Assembly: GCA_928724745.1 (NCBI GenBank)
Contig: CAKMXJ010000008.1
Span: 186,001 to 250,000, forward strand
Length of the DNA: 64,000 nucleotides
Direction of reading: 5' to 3'
From: Anthracocystis setariae
Lineage: Eukaryota; Basidiomycota; Ustilaginomycetes; Ustilaginales; Ustilaginaceae
In this document: positions 8,410 to 17,528 of the stretch, one piece after another
How positions within the stretch are numbered: position 1 is the stretch's first letter
Layout: every line of letters starts with the position of its first letter
Translations under genes and position numbers: made by a program
Notes under the pieces: generated by a model
The model's database searches: none
What the model saw: only the letters and a program-made list of their open reading frames with translations
Told to the model about the DNA's origin: nothing

Positions 8410-11277
8410 ATGCCCCCCAGCGCCACCACTGAGCCTCACATTGCTGCTCAGAGCTCCACATCACCCTCTAAGCGCACCGTCCACCCTGACCACCACGACG
8501 AATCTTCCGACGCAGAGACAGAGCCTCTTCCCTACGACGACGCAGAGCACGACGACCGACATTCCGATATCGCCATGGATGCCAACGAGCTCGCACATCA
8601 CGCAGCTGCAGCTGCGGATGCTGGCGCTAATGTGCCGAGTCAGGACGCCGACGTCTCCATGGAACAGTCTGCAGGTCATCCCGATGCATCCCAAGTCGAT
8701 GATCTGGACGCTGATCACTCAGACGTGCAAGGCGACGAAAATGACGACGAAGACGCCCTGCCCACTTCTCAACCCACCAACACACAGGATCCCAACTCCA
8801 ACGTGAGCTCACCTCAGAAATCTGCTGGCTTCGCTGGCGATGACTTGGATGACGAGAGCGAGCTTACCGACGAGGAGGAAGATCAGAACGAAGACGAGGA
8901 CAACTCGTCTCTCTCCGACGATGATCTTGGCGGCTCTGACGACGAGGACGAAGATGAAGACGAGGGTGAAGACGATCAAAACAGCAAGACTCACGAGGAT
9001 GAGGCGGCTGAAGCACTCGCTGCACTCACCGGCGGTGCCGAAACTGGTGACGATGCTGGTGCAGCAGCAGGTCTCGATGCGCTTGCTGCGCTTGCAACTG
9101 CCGGCGACGCGGAAGCTGACAACGTCGATGAGGACGACGAAGATGAAGACGACGAGATGTCCGAAGCAGAAAGCGAAGAAGGCGAGATCGCACCCGAACA
9201 TGCAGCAAAGTCAGGTCGATTACAGCAGCTTCGTCAAGAGGCAGACGACGACGATCTCAGTTCCGACATCACGCCCGAACCAGAAGAAGGTGAACTGGAT
9301 GGTGCTGCTGGCGCTGAAGACGCATCGGATCAGGAAGAAGGCGGATCCCCCCGCACCACCGACCTCGACCTCATTGCTTCGATGAAGAAGCGTGCAGCGG
9401 CCACTGGCGGCGCGACAAGCTTGCTTGAGCCAGAGCAGCTGGTCGATAGCTTGCCAGGTTCTGCCGCTTCTTCCAGAGCTGGTTCGCCATTGGGCGACGA
9501 GGACGAAGCAAAAGCAGCAGAGGATGCGGAAGCTGAAGCGGACGCCAAGGCGCCCGAAGCCGAGGAAGCCGAGGCCGAACATCTGGAAACCGCCGCTGGT
9601 ACGCCAGCTCCCGACGCTGCTGAGCACGACGACGACGCCTCCACGGACGAAGCTGCCATCCGACGTCAAGAAGCCATGGAAGCACTTACAAAGATCGAGA
9701 TCGGCTTCGCCATGCTTCGTGATCGTCTCTACGTCGAGCGCCTTCAGGAAATCTCCAAAGAGGGAGAAATGATCCTCGATGGCACCCATCCCGAGCTTCT
9801 TCACCTCAACAAGGCAATCGAGATGCGCCGCCAACGCCGCACCCAGCTTGTTGAGATGTGGTTCGAGCAGCAAGAGCAGCAGTATGAGCGTGTCGCCAAA
9901 GCGGAAGAGTTTGCAGCGTGGAGCATTTGGCGCTCGAGTTGCGCTAGTCTCAGGCGCGATATGATGGACGAGTACAGCCGCAAACGCAGAAGGCTGGATC
10001 GCGAGAAGCGCACCCTTGATGCTCCGAGACCTGCCCGCAAGCATCAGATCTTCGAGACAGAGCTCGTACGCAACCCGGATCGCTTGCATGTCCCTTTGGA
10101 CCCTGCTGCGCTAGAGTCCGCCGCGATAAGCGATGAATCTCAACGGAACGTCGACAAGGCTGGACCGAAGCAAACGGCGAAACGCAAAGCTCTCGCCCGG
10201 GAGATGGAGACTGGCGACGAGTTCCTAGCCTACCCGGATCTCAAGGGGCTCGCCGAGGCTGACGTCATGATGGATATTGAGCAGATGGGCATCCGACCCG
10301 TCGGCGTACCGCCTGGCATGTACGATCCCTTCTACGGCGCACCTCCCGGACTCGAGCTGCAAAATCCCCAAATTTACGCTATGTATGGACCAGAAGCAGC
10401 CGCAGCCGCAGCTGCTGCCGCTCAAGCTCAGATGAATGGGTTTCCGTACGGTTTCCCACCCGGAGTCCGTGGCATGCCACCACCGCCTCCAGGTATGATG
10501 GGCCCCGGCGCGCTCGGCTCTGTTCACACTCCCAACCGTCACGCCATGCATCCACTTCCAGCACCGCCAGGCCACATGATGCCGGGTGTGGAAATGGGCA
10601 TGATGGGATTCGATCCTTACGCCGCCGCCGAAATGGAACGCGCCGCACGCATCCACCATCGCGAGCATCAGGCACGAATGGGCATGGATCCCAACGATCC
10701 GCACCACCGCAGCTCGCCTTTCCCGCCAGACATGTATCCTCCCTACCCGCCGCACTTTAACCTTCCGCCTGGAGCTGGTGGCCCTGGCCCGATCGGCCCG
10801 GGTGGAAGAGGCATGTCCAACATGCCTCCCTCCCCCACGCCCCCGCACCGAAGCAGCGGCGGGAGGAAGGAGAGGGTGAGTGTCGACGACAGCATTAGCG
10901 TCAGCGGACGAGGGAGGGGCGCGCCTAAGAGTTTGGGGAGGAGCAAGCAGGGTCGTCCAGGCCAAGGTTCCTCGGCGGCACAGGGCATCACTTCGCCAAC
11001 TCATGCCAAGGCGAGCGGCGGGGCGAAGCAGAGTCTGCCCCCGCCACCGTCGATGGCGTCCGAGATGATGGCAGATGAACGGGATATGAAGCCGATCAGC
11101 AACGGTGCGGCGAGAGCACCCAAGCTAGCAGCATCGGCTGGTTTTGCAACGGCGAAAGGGTCTAACGGAGGCGCACCGACAGCTACGCCAGTAGCGGTAG
11201 CCGCGTCGGCTGGGGCGGGAAACGCCAGATTGTACCCGCCGTCACAGCAGGTCGCGGCTTCGCCGGGTAAGACCTGA
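8410..11277 (+). CDS. Sds3/Dep1-family subunit of a Rpd3L-type histone deacetylase complex
   Basis: 955 aa from the first ATG. Residues about 20-300 are strongly acidic (Asp/Glu runs such as DDEDEDEDEGEDDQ). An Sds3-like coiled-coil domain follows at about 418-555 (FAMLRDRLYVERLQEI, then GTHPELLHLNKAIEMRRQRR and YSRKRRRLDREKR). In yeast Sds3 and Dep1, and in animal SUDS3/BRMS1, this domain scaffolds the Sin3-Rpd3 deacetylase. The C-terminal 350 residues are Pro/Gly/Met-rich with an Ala run near 660 and basic patches, probably disordered. The acidic N-terminus is more Dep1-like; the single domain does not decide between Sds3 and Dep1. Expected nuclear, repressing transcription. Long antisense ORFs over the acidic and Pro-rich regions are codon-composition shadows. 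Confidence 0.82.
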   Translation: MPPSATTEPHIAAQSSTSPSKRTVHPDHHDESSDAETEPLPYDDAEHDDRHSDIAMDANELAHHAAAAADAGANVPSQDADVSMEQSAGHPDASQVDDLDADHSDVQGDENDDEDALPTSQPTNTQDPNSNVSSPQKSAGFAGDDLDDESELTDEEEDQNEDEDNSSLSDDDLGGSDDEDEDEDEGEDDQNSKTHEDEAAEALAALTGGAETGDDAGAAAGLDALAALATAGDAEADNVDEDDEDEDDEMSEAESEEGEIAPEHAAKSGRLQQLRQEADDDDLSSDITPEPEEGELDGAAGAEDASDQEEGGSPRTTDLDLIASMKKRAAATGGATSLLEPEQLVDSLPGSAASSRAGSPLGDEDEAKAAEDAEAEADAKAPEAEEAEAEHLETAAGTPAPDAAEHDDDASTDEAAIRRQEAMEALTKIEIGFAMLRDRLYVERLQEISKEGEMILDGTHPELLHLNKAIEMRRQRRTQLVEMWFEQQEQQYERVAKAEEFAAWSIWRSSCASLRRDMMDEYSRKRRRLDREKRTLDAPRPARKHQIFETELVRNPDRLHVPLDPAALESAAISDESQRNVDKAGPKQTAKRKALAREMETGDEFLAYPDLKGLAEADVMMDIEQMGIRPVGVPPGMYDPFYGAPPGLELQNPQIYAMYGPEAAAAAAAAAQAQMNGFPYGFPPGVRGMPPPPPGMMGPGALGSVHTPNRHAMHPLPAPPGHMMPGVEMGMMGFDPYAAAEMERAARIHHREHQARMGMDPNDPHHRSSPFPPDMYPPYPPHFNLPPGAGGPGPIGPGGRGMSNMPPSPTPPHRSSGGRKERVSVDDSISVSGRGRGAPKSLGRSKQGRPGQGSSAAQGITSPTHAKASGGAKQSLPPPPSMASEMMADERDMKPISNGAARAPKLAASAGFATAKGSNGGAPTATPVAVAASAGAGNARLYPPSQQVAASPGKT

Positions 11278-11613
11278 GCTTTCGTCTAATATTGTTGAAT
11301 CTCATCCTTTTGCTATCCAGTCATTGATAACTGCATTGTTGTGAGAACGAGCTCTGTGTCTTTGTGTTGGTAGTGTTTGGCAACTGGTTTGCTTGGTGGA
11401 TTACAGTAATAAACCTTGCAACCGAGTCACGGCCTTCTTGCCATTTTTTGTTTTATCTGATCCGAAGTCCTCCACTCCGGGATGGTGAATTTCGCCAAGA
11501 ACTGGTCATCATATAGTTCTTCGTGTCCTCTTGTCCTCCCGTGACCCACTTTGAACGCAACATACAGCGCGTTGCTCGACTACCGCCATCGACCGACTGG
11601 CCAGACTCACAAG

Positions 11614-13554
11614 ATGACGTTGATATCAGCATCATCCATGGCTCACGAGGAGTGGATGGACGGTCGACGGCTGACGATCCTCTACATGACTCAAACGGGA
11701 ACCTCGTTGGATCTCGCTCAACGCATCGCCCGACAAGCACGCCGCAAACGCTTCGACATCACTCTCACCTCGATCGATACCTACGACCCAACCGACCTAG
11801 TCTCGGAGAATCTCGTCCTGTTCCTCGTATCAACCACAGGGCAGGGCGAGTTTCCGACGGCGGCCAGACCGTTTTGGAACTTTTTGCTAAGAAAGGGGAT
11901 TCCAGAGGATGTGCTTTCGGATGTGAGCTTCGCCGCGTTCGGGTTGGGAGATAGCACGTATCCTCGCTTTTGCTGGCCAGTTAGGCTGCTCAGCAGGAGA
12001 CTGAAGCAGTTGGGTGCGGAGGAAGTGGTTACGCATGGGGAGGGGGATGAACAGCATTATCTCGGACTAGAGGGTGGACTGGGTCCGTGGCTGGAGAGTC
12101 TCTGGGGCAAAGTGGAGGAGCTGTTACCGATGCCGAACGGAATACAGGAAATTGGGAGAGATGAGGTGCTTACGCCTAGTACCAAGATCGAGGTCGTGAG
12201 CGAGCGAGATGCACAGGACGGAGAGGGATCAAGTACATGGGCGTCTCGATTCAACGCCCATCTACAGCAACAGGGTTGGATGATGTCGACGTTGAGGACA
12301 AACAAGCGCATGACTGCAGACGATCACTTTCAAGATGTCAGGCTCCTTGAGTTCGTCGATGCTGCCACAGACGCTCGGGACGTCAACGGTGCTGGCGAGC
12401 CAAACGGCAATGGAAAAGACTCATATTCGTCCGCCATCACCTCAACAACCTACCTACCAGGGGACGTTCTCTGCGTCCACCCCATCAACGACTCGACTGC
12501 GGTGACGGAGATACTCACTCGCCTCAACCTCCTACCGGATACGCTCATCTGTGTTTCTGGCCCCACCGTACCCTCCACCGTCCCTGCCTCCCCACATGCC
12601 ATGACGCTGCGCGAACTATTCACCCACCACCTCGACTTCACTTCGGTGCCCACACGCAGCTTCTTCGACCAGATCCGCCTCCTCTCCCCCACTGGCTCAC
12701 TGGAGCGCGAGAAGCTCGACGAATACTGCGGCATCTACCCCGACTCGGAAGCTTCGAAGCCGGATTTCAACCCGCAAGAAGGAATCGACGAGATGTTTGA
12801 ATACGCCCAACGCCCACGCCGCACCATCAAAGAAGTCCTCGACGAGTTCAAGTCCGTTCGCATCCCACTGGAGCACGTCGCCGACGTATTCCCCTGGATC
12901 AAGCCGAGGGAATTCAGCATTGCAAGTCCACCCAGTGCCGACGCGGTCCAGCTGAGTGTCGCGATCGTCAAGTACAAGACGAGGTTGCGCAAGCCGCGCA
13001 CAGGGCTGTGCACGCGATGGTTGGCGGGGCTGAAGCAGGGTGAGCAGATACCGGTGCTTTTGAAGCAAGGGTACTTGACACTGCCCCCACCAGAAGCGAG
13101 TCTAATCCTGATCGGGCCGGGAACGGGGTGCGCGCCGCTGCGGTCGCTGGTGATGGAGCGTCTCGATGCATCGGCCGTGCCCGAGATCCACCTTTTCCTC
13201 GGCTTCCGCAAAGAGAGCAAGGATTATTTGTTTGGCCAAGACTGGGAGGCGCTCAAGGCCAAGCATCCACACCAACTGCGTTTGCAGAAGGCCTTCAGCA
13301 GAGATGGCGAGGACAAGACCTACGTCCAGCATCTGATTGAGAAGCCAGAGAATGGGCAGGTGCTGTGGAATGCGATCGTCCAGAGCAATGCGTGGATCAT
13401 TGTGGCTGGTGCATCAGGCAAGATGCCAGAACAGGTGAGGGGAGCCTTTGAGAAGATTGCCCAGCATCACGGTGGCATGGATGAGGAACAGGCGACACGA
13501 TTCTTGGACGCTTTGGAGAGACACAAGAGGTGGCAGGAGGAGTGCTGGTCATAG
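11614..13554 (+). CDS. TAH18: NADPH-dependent diflavin oxidoreductase, Tah18/NDOR1 family
   Basis: 646 aa from the ATG at 11614; the open frame begins at 11551 and ATG 11638 is also possible, since the flavodoxin strand LTILYMTQTGTSLDLAQRI starts soon after. Domains: FMN-binding flavodoxin-like (1-150, with STTGQGEFP and FGLGDSTYPRF), a FAD-binding domain with the linker (about 200-480, REFSIASPP as the FAD motif), and an NADPH-binding domain (LIGPGTGCAPLRS, then LFLGFRKESKDYLF). The protein ends in a Trp-containing tail (EECWS), where family members have an aromatic residue over the flavin. Tah18 passes electrons from NADPH through FAD and FMN to Dre2/CIAPIN1 to start cytosolic iron-sulfur cluster assembly. 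It lies 336 bp downstream of the Sds3-like gene on the same strand. Confidence 0.9.
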   Translation: MTLISASSMAHEEWMDGRRLTILYMTQTGTSLDLAQRIARQARRKRFDITLTSIDTYDPTDLVSENLVLFLVSTTGQGEFPTAARPFWNFLLRKGIPEDVLSDVSFAAFGLGDSTYPRFCWPVRLLSRRLKQLGAEEVVTHGEGDEQHYLGLEGGLGPWLESLWGKVEELLPMPNGIQEIGRDEVLTPSTKIEVVSERDAQDGEGSSTWASRFNAHLQQQGWMMSTLRTNKRMTADDHFQDVRLLEFVDAATDARDVNGAGEPNGNGKDSYSSAITSTTYLPGDVLCVHPINDSTAVTEILTRLNLLPDTLICVSGPTVPSTVPASPHAMTLRELFTHHLDFTSVPTRSFFDQIRLLSPTGSLEREKLDEYCGIYPDSEASKPDFNPQEGIDEMFEYAQRPRRTIKEVLDEFKSVRIPLEHVADVFPWIKPREFSIASPPSADAVQLSVAIVKYKTRLRKPRTGLCTRWLAGLKQGEQIPVLLKQGYLTLPPPEASLILIGPGTGCAPLRSLVMERLDASAVPEIHLFLGFRKESKDYLFGQDWEALKAKHPHQLRLQKAFSRDGEDKTYVQHLIEKPENGQVLWNAIVQSNAWIIVAGASGKMPEQVRGAFEKIAQHHGGMDEEQATRFLDALERHKRWQEECWS

Positions 13555-13864
13555 AACCTTGCTTGTCAGACGTCGGAAGTACCGACAAGCGGATCTCATC
13601 CCGTCGGATCGTCATGTTCTTCGGAAGCGCCGATCGAACTTGGTCGCTGCCCTCCGATCAGTTTCGGACCGCTCTATGCCTCGCAGGCTTCCATGTAGCT
13701 GCTCTTACACCGACGTCGGCTGTCAAGATCGAGTTTCTTTCGCAACGCTCCCGTTCGTTGACGGACATTTCAGTCCTCAAGTATAAGATCTAGCTCATGT
13801 TGGACCCGGAACATTAGCGCATCGAGATCGTAACTTGCACTCAACAAGGGCATTGGCGCTGAGG

Positions 13865-14921
13865 ATGAATGCCGAGTCTCATACCGTCGAGGACGTTTCC
13901 CGACCTCCTCTTCCATTATCATCACCCATCGACGATTTCGCCATTCTCGAGGATATGCCCTCTCCTCCGACTTCCGTCAGTCGCACACGATCGCTAAGTT
14001 CCAGCTACCCAAGGCTTACACTTGTTTCTGTCGCAAACATGGCTGGCCACGATGTCCGATCTTCTTCCGCACCGGCTGAACGTGGCCGCCCAGAGGAGGA
14101 CGAAGTTGACGAACTCGATGACGATCCGTTGCTGTGCCTGGATTGTAAGTCCCGCATTCGCTTCCGCACTTCGTTTTTCCCCGATCGTTGATCATCGCAG
14201 TTGACGTGCGCAATGTCTACCTTCCGCAGCTGCGGTATGCGAGAGACTCGAAGCCGAAAGCCTCGCAACCAGCACGCAACGAGTTCCGATGATCAGCATT
14301 ATCAATAGCTCAAAGAAGAGACCACTCGATACTGAATGTGGAGACGATCAAGTCTGTGGGGTTGGTCGCCACGGTTCCCCCAGCTCATCGTCACCTCTCA
14401 AATCACCTCGAAAGCAGCAGCGCAAGCATCACCCGTCAAGTACGGCCCCCTTCTTCGAGCATGAGTGGACCAAGACAATCATGGAGAAAGGAAAGATACG
14501 CCAAGTTGCTCTTACCGAGTCTCTGGACGGAAACGTCGTTCTCACTGCGCAAGTAGCCGTTGCCTCGGAGGGAAAGAAAGGCAATGGAGCGGAAGTCTCG
14601 CCTGCAACATGCAAGTCTGCTCCATCGTATATGAACAATCAAGGGCGTTGTGCTTCCGCAAGCAGCGCAAGCGACAGTGACACTGATCTGCCCCTAGCAG
14701 CCTCGCTAAAGACGTCAAGCACAGCATTCCAATCGGACTTGCCCGGGCCGCTACAGGAAGCCGTCGCCAATGTTGAACGGAGCGTCAAGGAGCTCAGCAA
14801 TGTCTACAGTAGGGAATTGAATTCTATCAAGGGACAGCTTGCGGAGAAGGATTTTCTCATCGAACAGTTGCGGGCCAAGTTGAGCACCAGGCCGGCCAAG
14901 AGGGGCGCATCCTATGAATGA
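13865..14921 (+). CDS. Unknown coiled-coil protein, two exons
   Basis: Not recognised. Exon 1 is 13865-14144, starting at ATG (MNAESHTVEDV); the intron is 14145-14229 (GTAAGT ... CCGCAG, 85 bp); exon 2 is 14230-14921. Together they give 323 aa in one frame. The acceptor was chosen because an earlier AG at 14200 would shift into a stop at 14290-14292, whereas the one at 14229 joins the long downstream frame. The product is Ser/Pro-rich with an acidic patch (RPEEDEVDELDDDP), an NLS-like KSPRKQQRKHH and a short C-terminal coiled coil (about 265-312, VERSVKELSNVYSRELNSI onward). Composition suggests a nuclear or cytoskeletal adaptor, but no function is assigned. Confidence 0.65.
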
Positions 14922-17528
14922 TGGCTCAACCGTCGTCGTTATCAACGGGAGTGTTATCAGGAGCGCTTGACAGACCTTTTGTTGTAGCAGTATCAACAGT
15001 ATGGTCATCCTAAATCATCATCAAATGTGCGAACAGCCAGGTCTGAACGTTTTGTGTCAGTGGGTTCGACAGTGTTCGGACAGTTCCGTGGACAATAGGC
15101 GACGGTGGCACGTCCATTCGGACAGCATTCATCTGCCTGAAAGAAGGACTCCGATGCGGGCCGCAACTTGCTCAGGAAGAGTAGAAGGAAGATGCAGAGG
15201 AGAGTGGCAAGAACACTAAGTCAATATGCGTCCAAAGCAACAGCCGTTGCCCGGTGAGGTCTCCGTTGATTGGTCTCGTGGCAAGGCATCCGAGGCCAGC
15301 GCTCGCCCCGTGTCTTCTTTCGGCAAGCAACGCAGGGATCGTAACTCATGTCAATGGAACAGAACCTCGAAGCCGTTTGCAAGCTCAATTGATGGGTCTG
15401 TGGCTTGACGAGAAGGTATGACGATGAAGGACGAAAACCGAGCAAGGTGTTCATGATCGACGGCAACAGGGACTGCTATGTATTTGTCCGAACGCAATGT
15501 TTTGCCTCGGGCTGACTCTGTTCGACGATGTGAGGGTGCGTGCGCGTTGCAATTTCCCACTGAACCTACTATTACACTGGAATTTTGGTGAATACCGGCT
15601 ATGCGTGCATGCGGCATAGTGTAGCAGTCTATTTTCCTCCTAGCCAGTCAATCTCGAGCACCACCTGGCTGACAACAATCTACGACACCAGAAGCTCCCA
15701 ACCGAACAGACTTGATCGGAGCCACCTTGTTATAACACAATAAAAAAAGCGAAGCCGCCTGACGAAGACGAGACGATAGTCTGGATACTGGAAGCCGCGG
15801 CGAGCGGTATTGATTTTGACCGATGTAGCGAGGGCAGGCGTGTGCTTGATGATGCAAGATTTCAACGCTGCGCATTTGGTCGTGCAGGTGTGCGACTATC
15901 GAGTCTCTTTGAAAAAAGAGAAAAGAAGTCTTCTGATCCACCACCGAAGCCCGGTGGCAGAAGCTCAAGCCACCTGCAGCAAGGGATGGATGAACTTTGT
16001 TATCAACTGGTTCCTTGTTTTCTCCACGGTATCTCCCGATGCTTCGTACCGATGGCCCAATCGCAACTTCACCTCAGAACGCAGTGACAAGAGAGACATC
16101 GATGGCTCAGATGAGGGCTCCTCTTGAAGATGCGTTGCCACCACCAACGATGCAGTTCGAGACGAGACATACCGGGAGGATAAGAGAGCGAGAGAGGTGC
16201 AATAGCAGGCGAGAGTCACGAGGTCAGATGTTTGCGTTTCAGACACACAATCCAATCTGTGAATACAGTTACAACACTACAGTGGTACTGCCTGGTACCG
16301 ATATGGAATGGCAGCTGATCAAAAGATCAATCCGTTTAGCGAAATCGATCTGCCGTGCTGCGTGCGGATGGATGCTTACTCGTGCAAATCGTCATCTTGG
16401 CTGGAATTGAGCCAATTCTGTTGAAATTTATACGGAAGATTCTCGGTGCAAAATGCATCGCATCGCCTGTATGCTCATATATTTGTGAGAGAGGGAAGTG
16501 AAGCTGAGCACGGTTGCACTCGGACTCTTTTCAGCAATCACGAGAAATTCGGGAAATTGCTCTCTTTTGAGAAATTCAAAAATGGGCCCTAGCGAGGCAA
16601 CAGGGCAAAACTGAGCGCTGGCCACCCACCCAGTCCAGTCCAGTCTGAAAAAGTCGCAAATCAACCGGCCACAAGCCTGCGCGCAGATTTAAATCACGCT
16701 CGAGCTCGAATCGCCAGAATGCGGATGGGGTCCGTATGGGGTCGTAGCTGCCTGAGCGTGACACTGGAAACGGGGGTCTGTCCAGTCCAGTCCAGTCCAG
16801 TCCTGTCGACTCGACTCGACTGACTGAGCGTGGAGGGAGACAGACCACAAGGCGGCGATTTCATTCGGCTCGCTAACACTTTGCTTTTGGCACACGCAGG
16901 CCCACCGCCTCTCGACGTCTGCCTCTTCCTCATAGCTGGCTCGCTCGCTCCGTTCCTACAATCGCTTGCTCACTATCTCGGTCCACGGCTCTAGATCCAT
17001 CTTGATCTTCCCTGCGGTCAGAGGGTCTCTTGCTACTTGTCCGGATCCCATCACTTCAAGGAGATCATCAACGCACCGTCACCAGACATCTAGCTGCACT
17101 CTCGGTCTCTTTGATCAAACGCGACTTCCGGTCAAGTTGATATTGTCGCCGTCTCCTAGGGCTCAGGTCTCTGTTTTCCACAACTATATACGTCACCTGC
17201 GCTGGCGTCATTTGAGCAAGTTGCTTCCCTTGCGCCGATCTCGAAAGCCGAAAGCGTCGATCCTATCTAAGCATACCATATCCTGATTCAGGATCGTACT
17301 CATCTTCAGGGCCCCTCTGCCCTGCTCATCGCACGCACTCATACACTTTTCTACGAGCTGACAGCGTGCAGTATCCATGGGCCTTCAGCTCTGAAGCGGC
17401 AGGGTTAGCGACACTTGACCGCACCAACCATAGGACATTCTTGCCTGCTCGCTCTAAACTCGCCCACGCCGATTGTTTGCTTTGACTCGCCAATCCACGC
17501 TCATAGAACCGAACAAGAAATTCGCATC
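14922..17528. other. Intergenic, 2.6 kb, no supported gene
   Basis: Only short overlapping ORFs on both strands (at most 137 aa), without recognisable domains or a convincing splice pattern. It contains AGTCC pentamer runs at about 16630-16646 and 16779-16803 that merge into GACTC/GACT repeats (to about 16827), and pyrimidine-rich leader-like sequence from about 16900. The last several hundred bases are likely promoter and 5' UTR of the Reg1-like gene. A minus-strand micro-ORF near 15221-15350 with a CxxC motif was seen but not supported. Confidence 0.45.

Noticed and set aside
9220..11004. Antisense ORFs of 289 and 259 aa within the Sds3-like gene
   Set aside because: They arise from Asp/Glu- and Pro/Gly/Met-rich codon use on the sense strand; no domain.
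11551..11613. Extended N-terminus for the Tah18-type protein
   Set aside because: The extra 21 residues have no counterpart in the family; the later ATG places the flavodoxin strand near the start as expected.
14922..16410. Possible spliced gene between the coiled-coil gene and the Reg1-like gene
   Set aside because: Several short ORFs on both strands, but no consistent splice joins or conserved-looking protein could be assembled.
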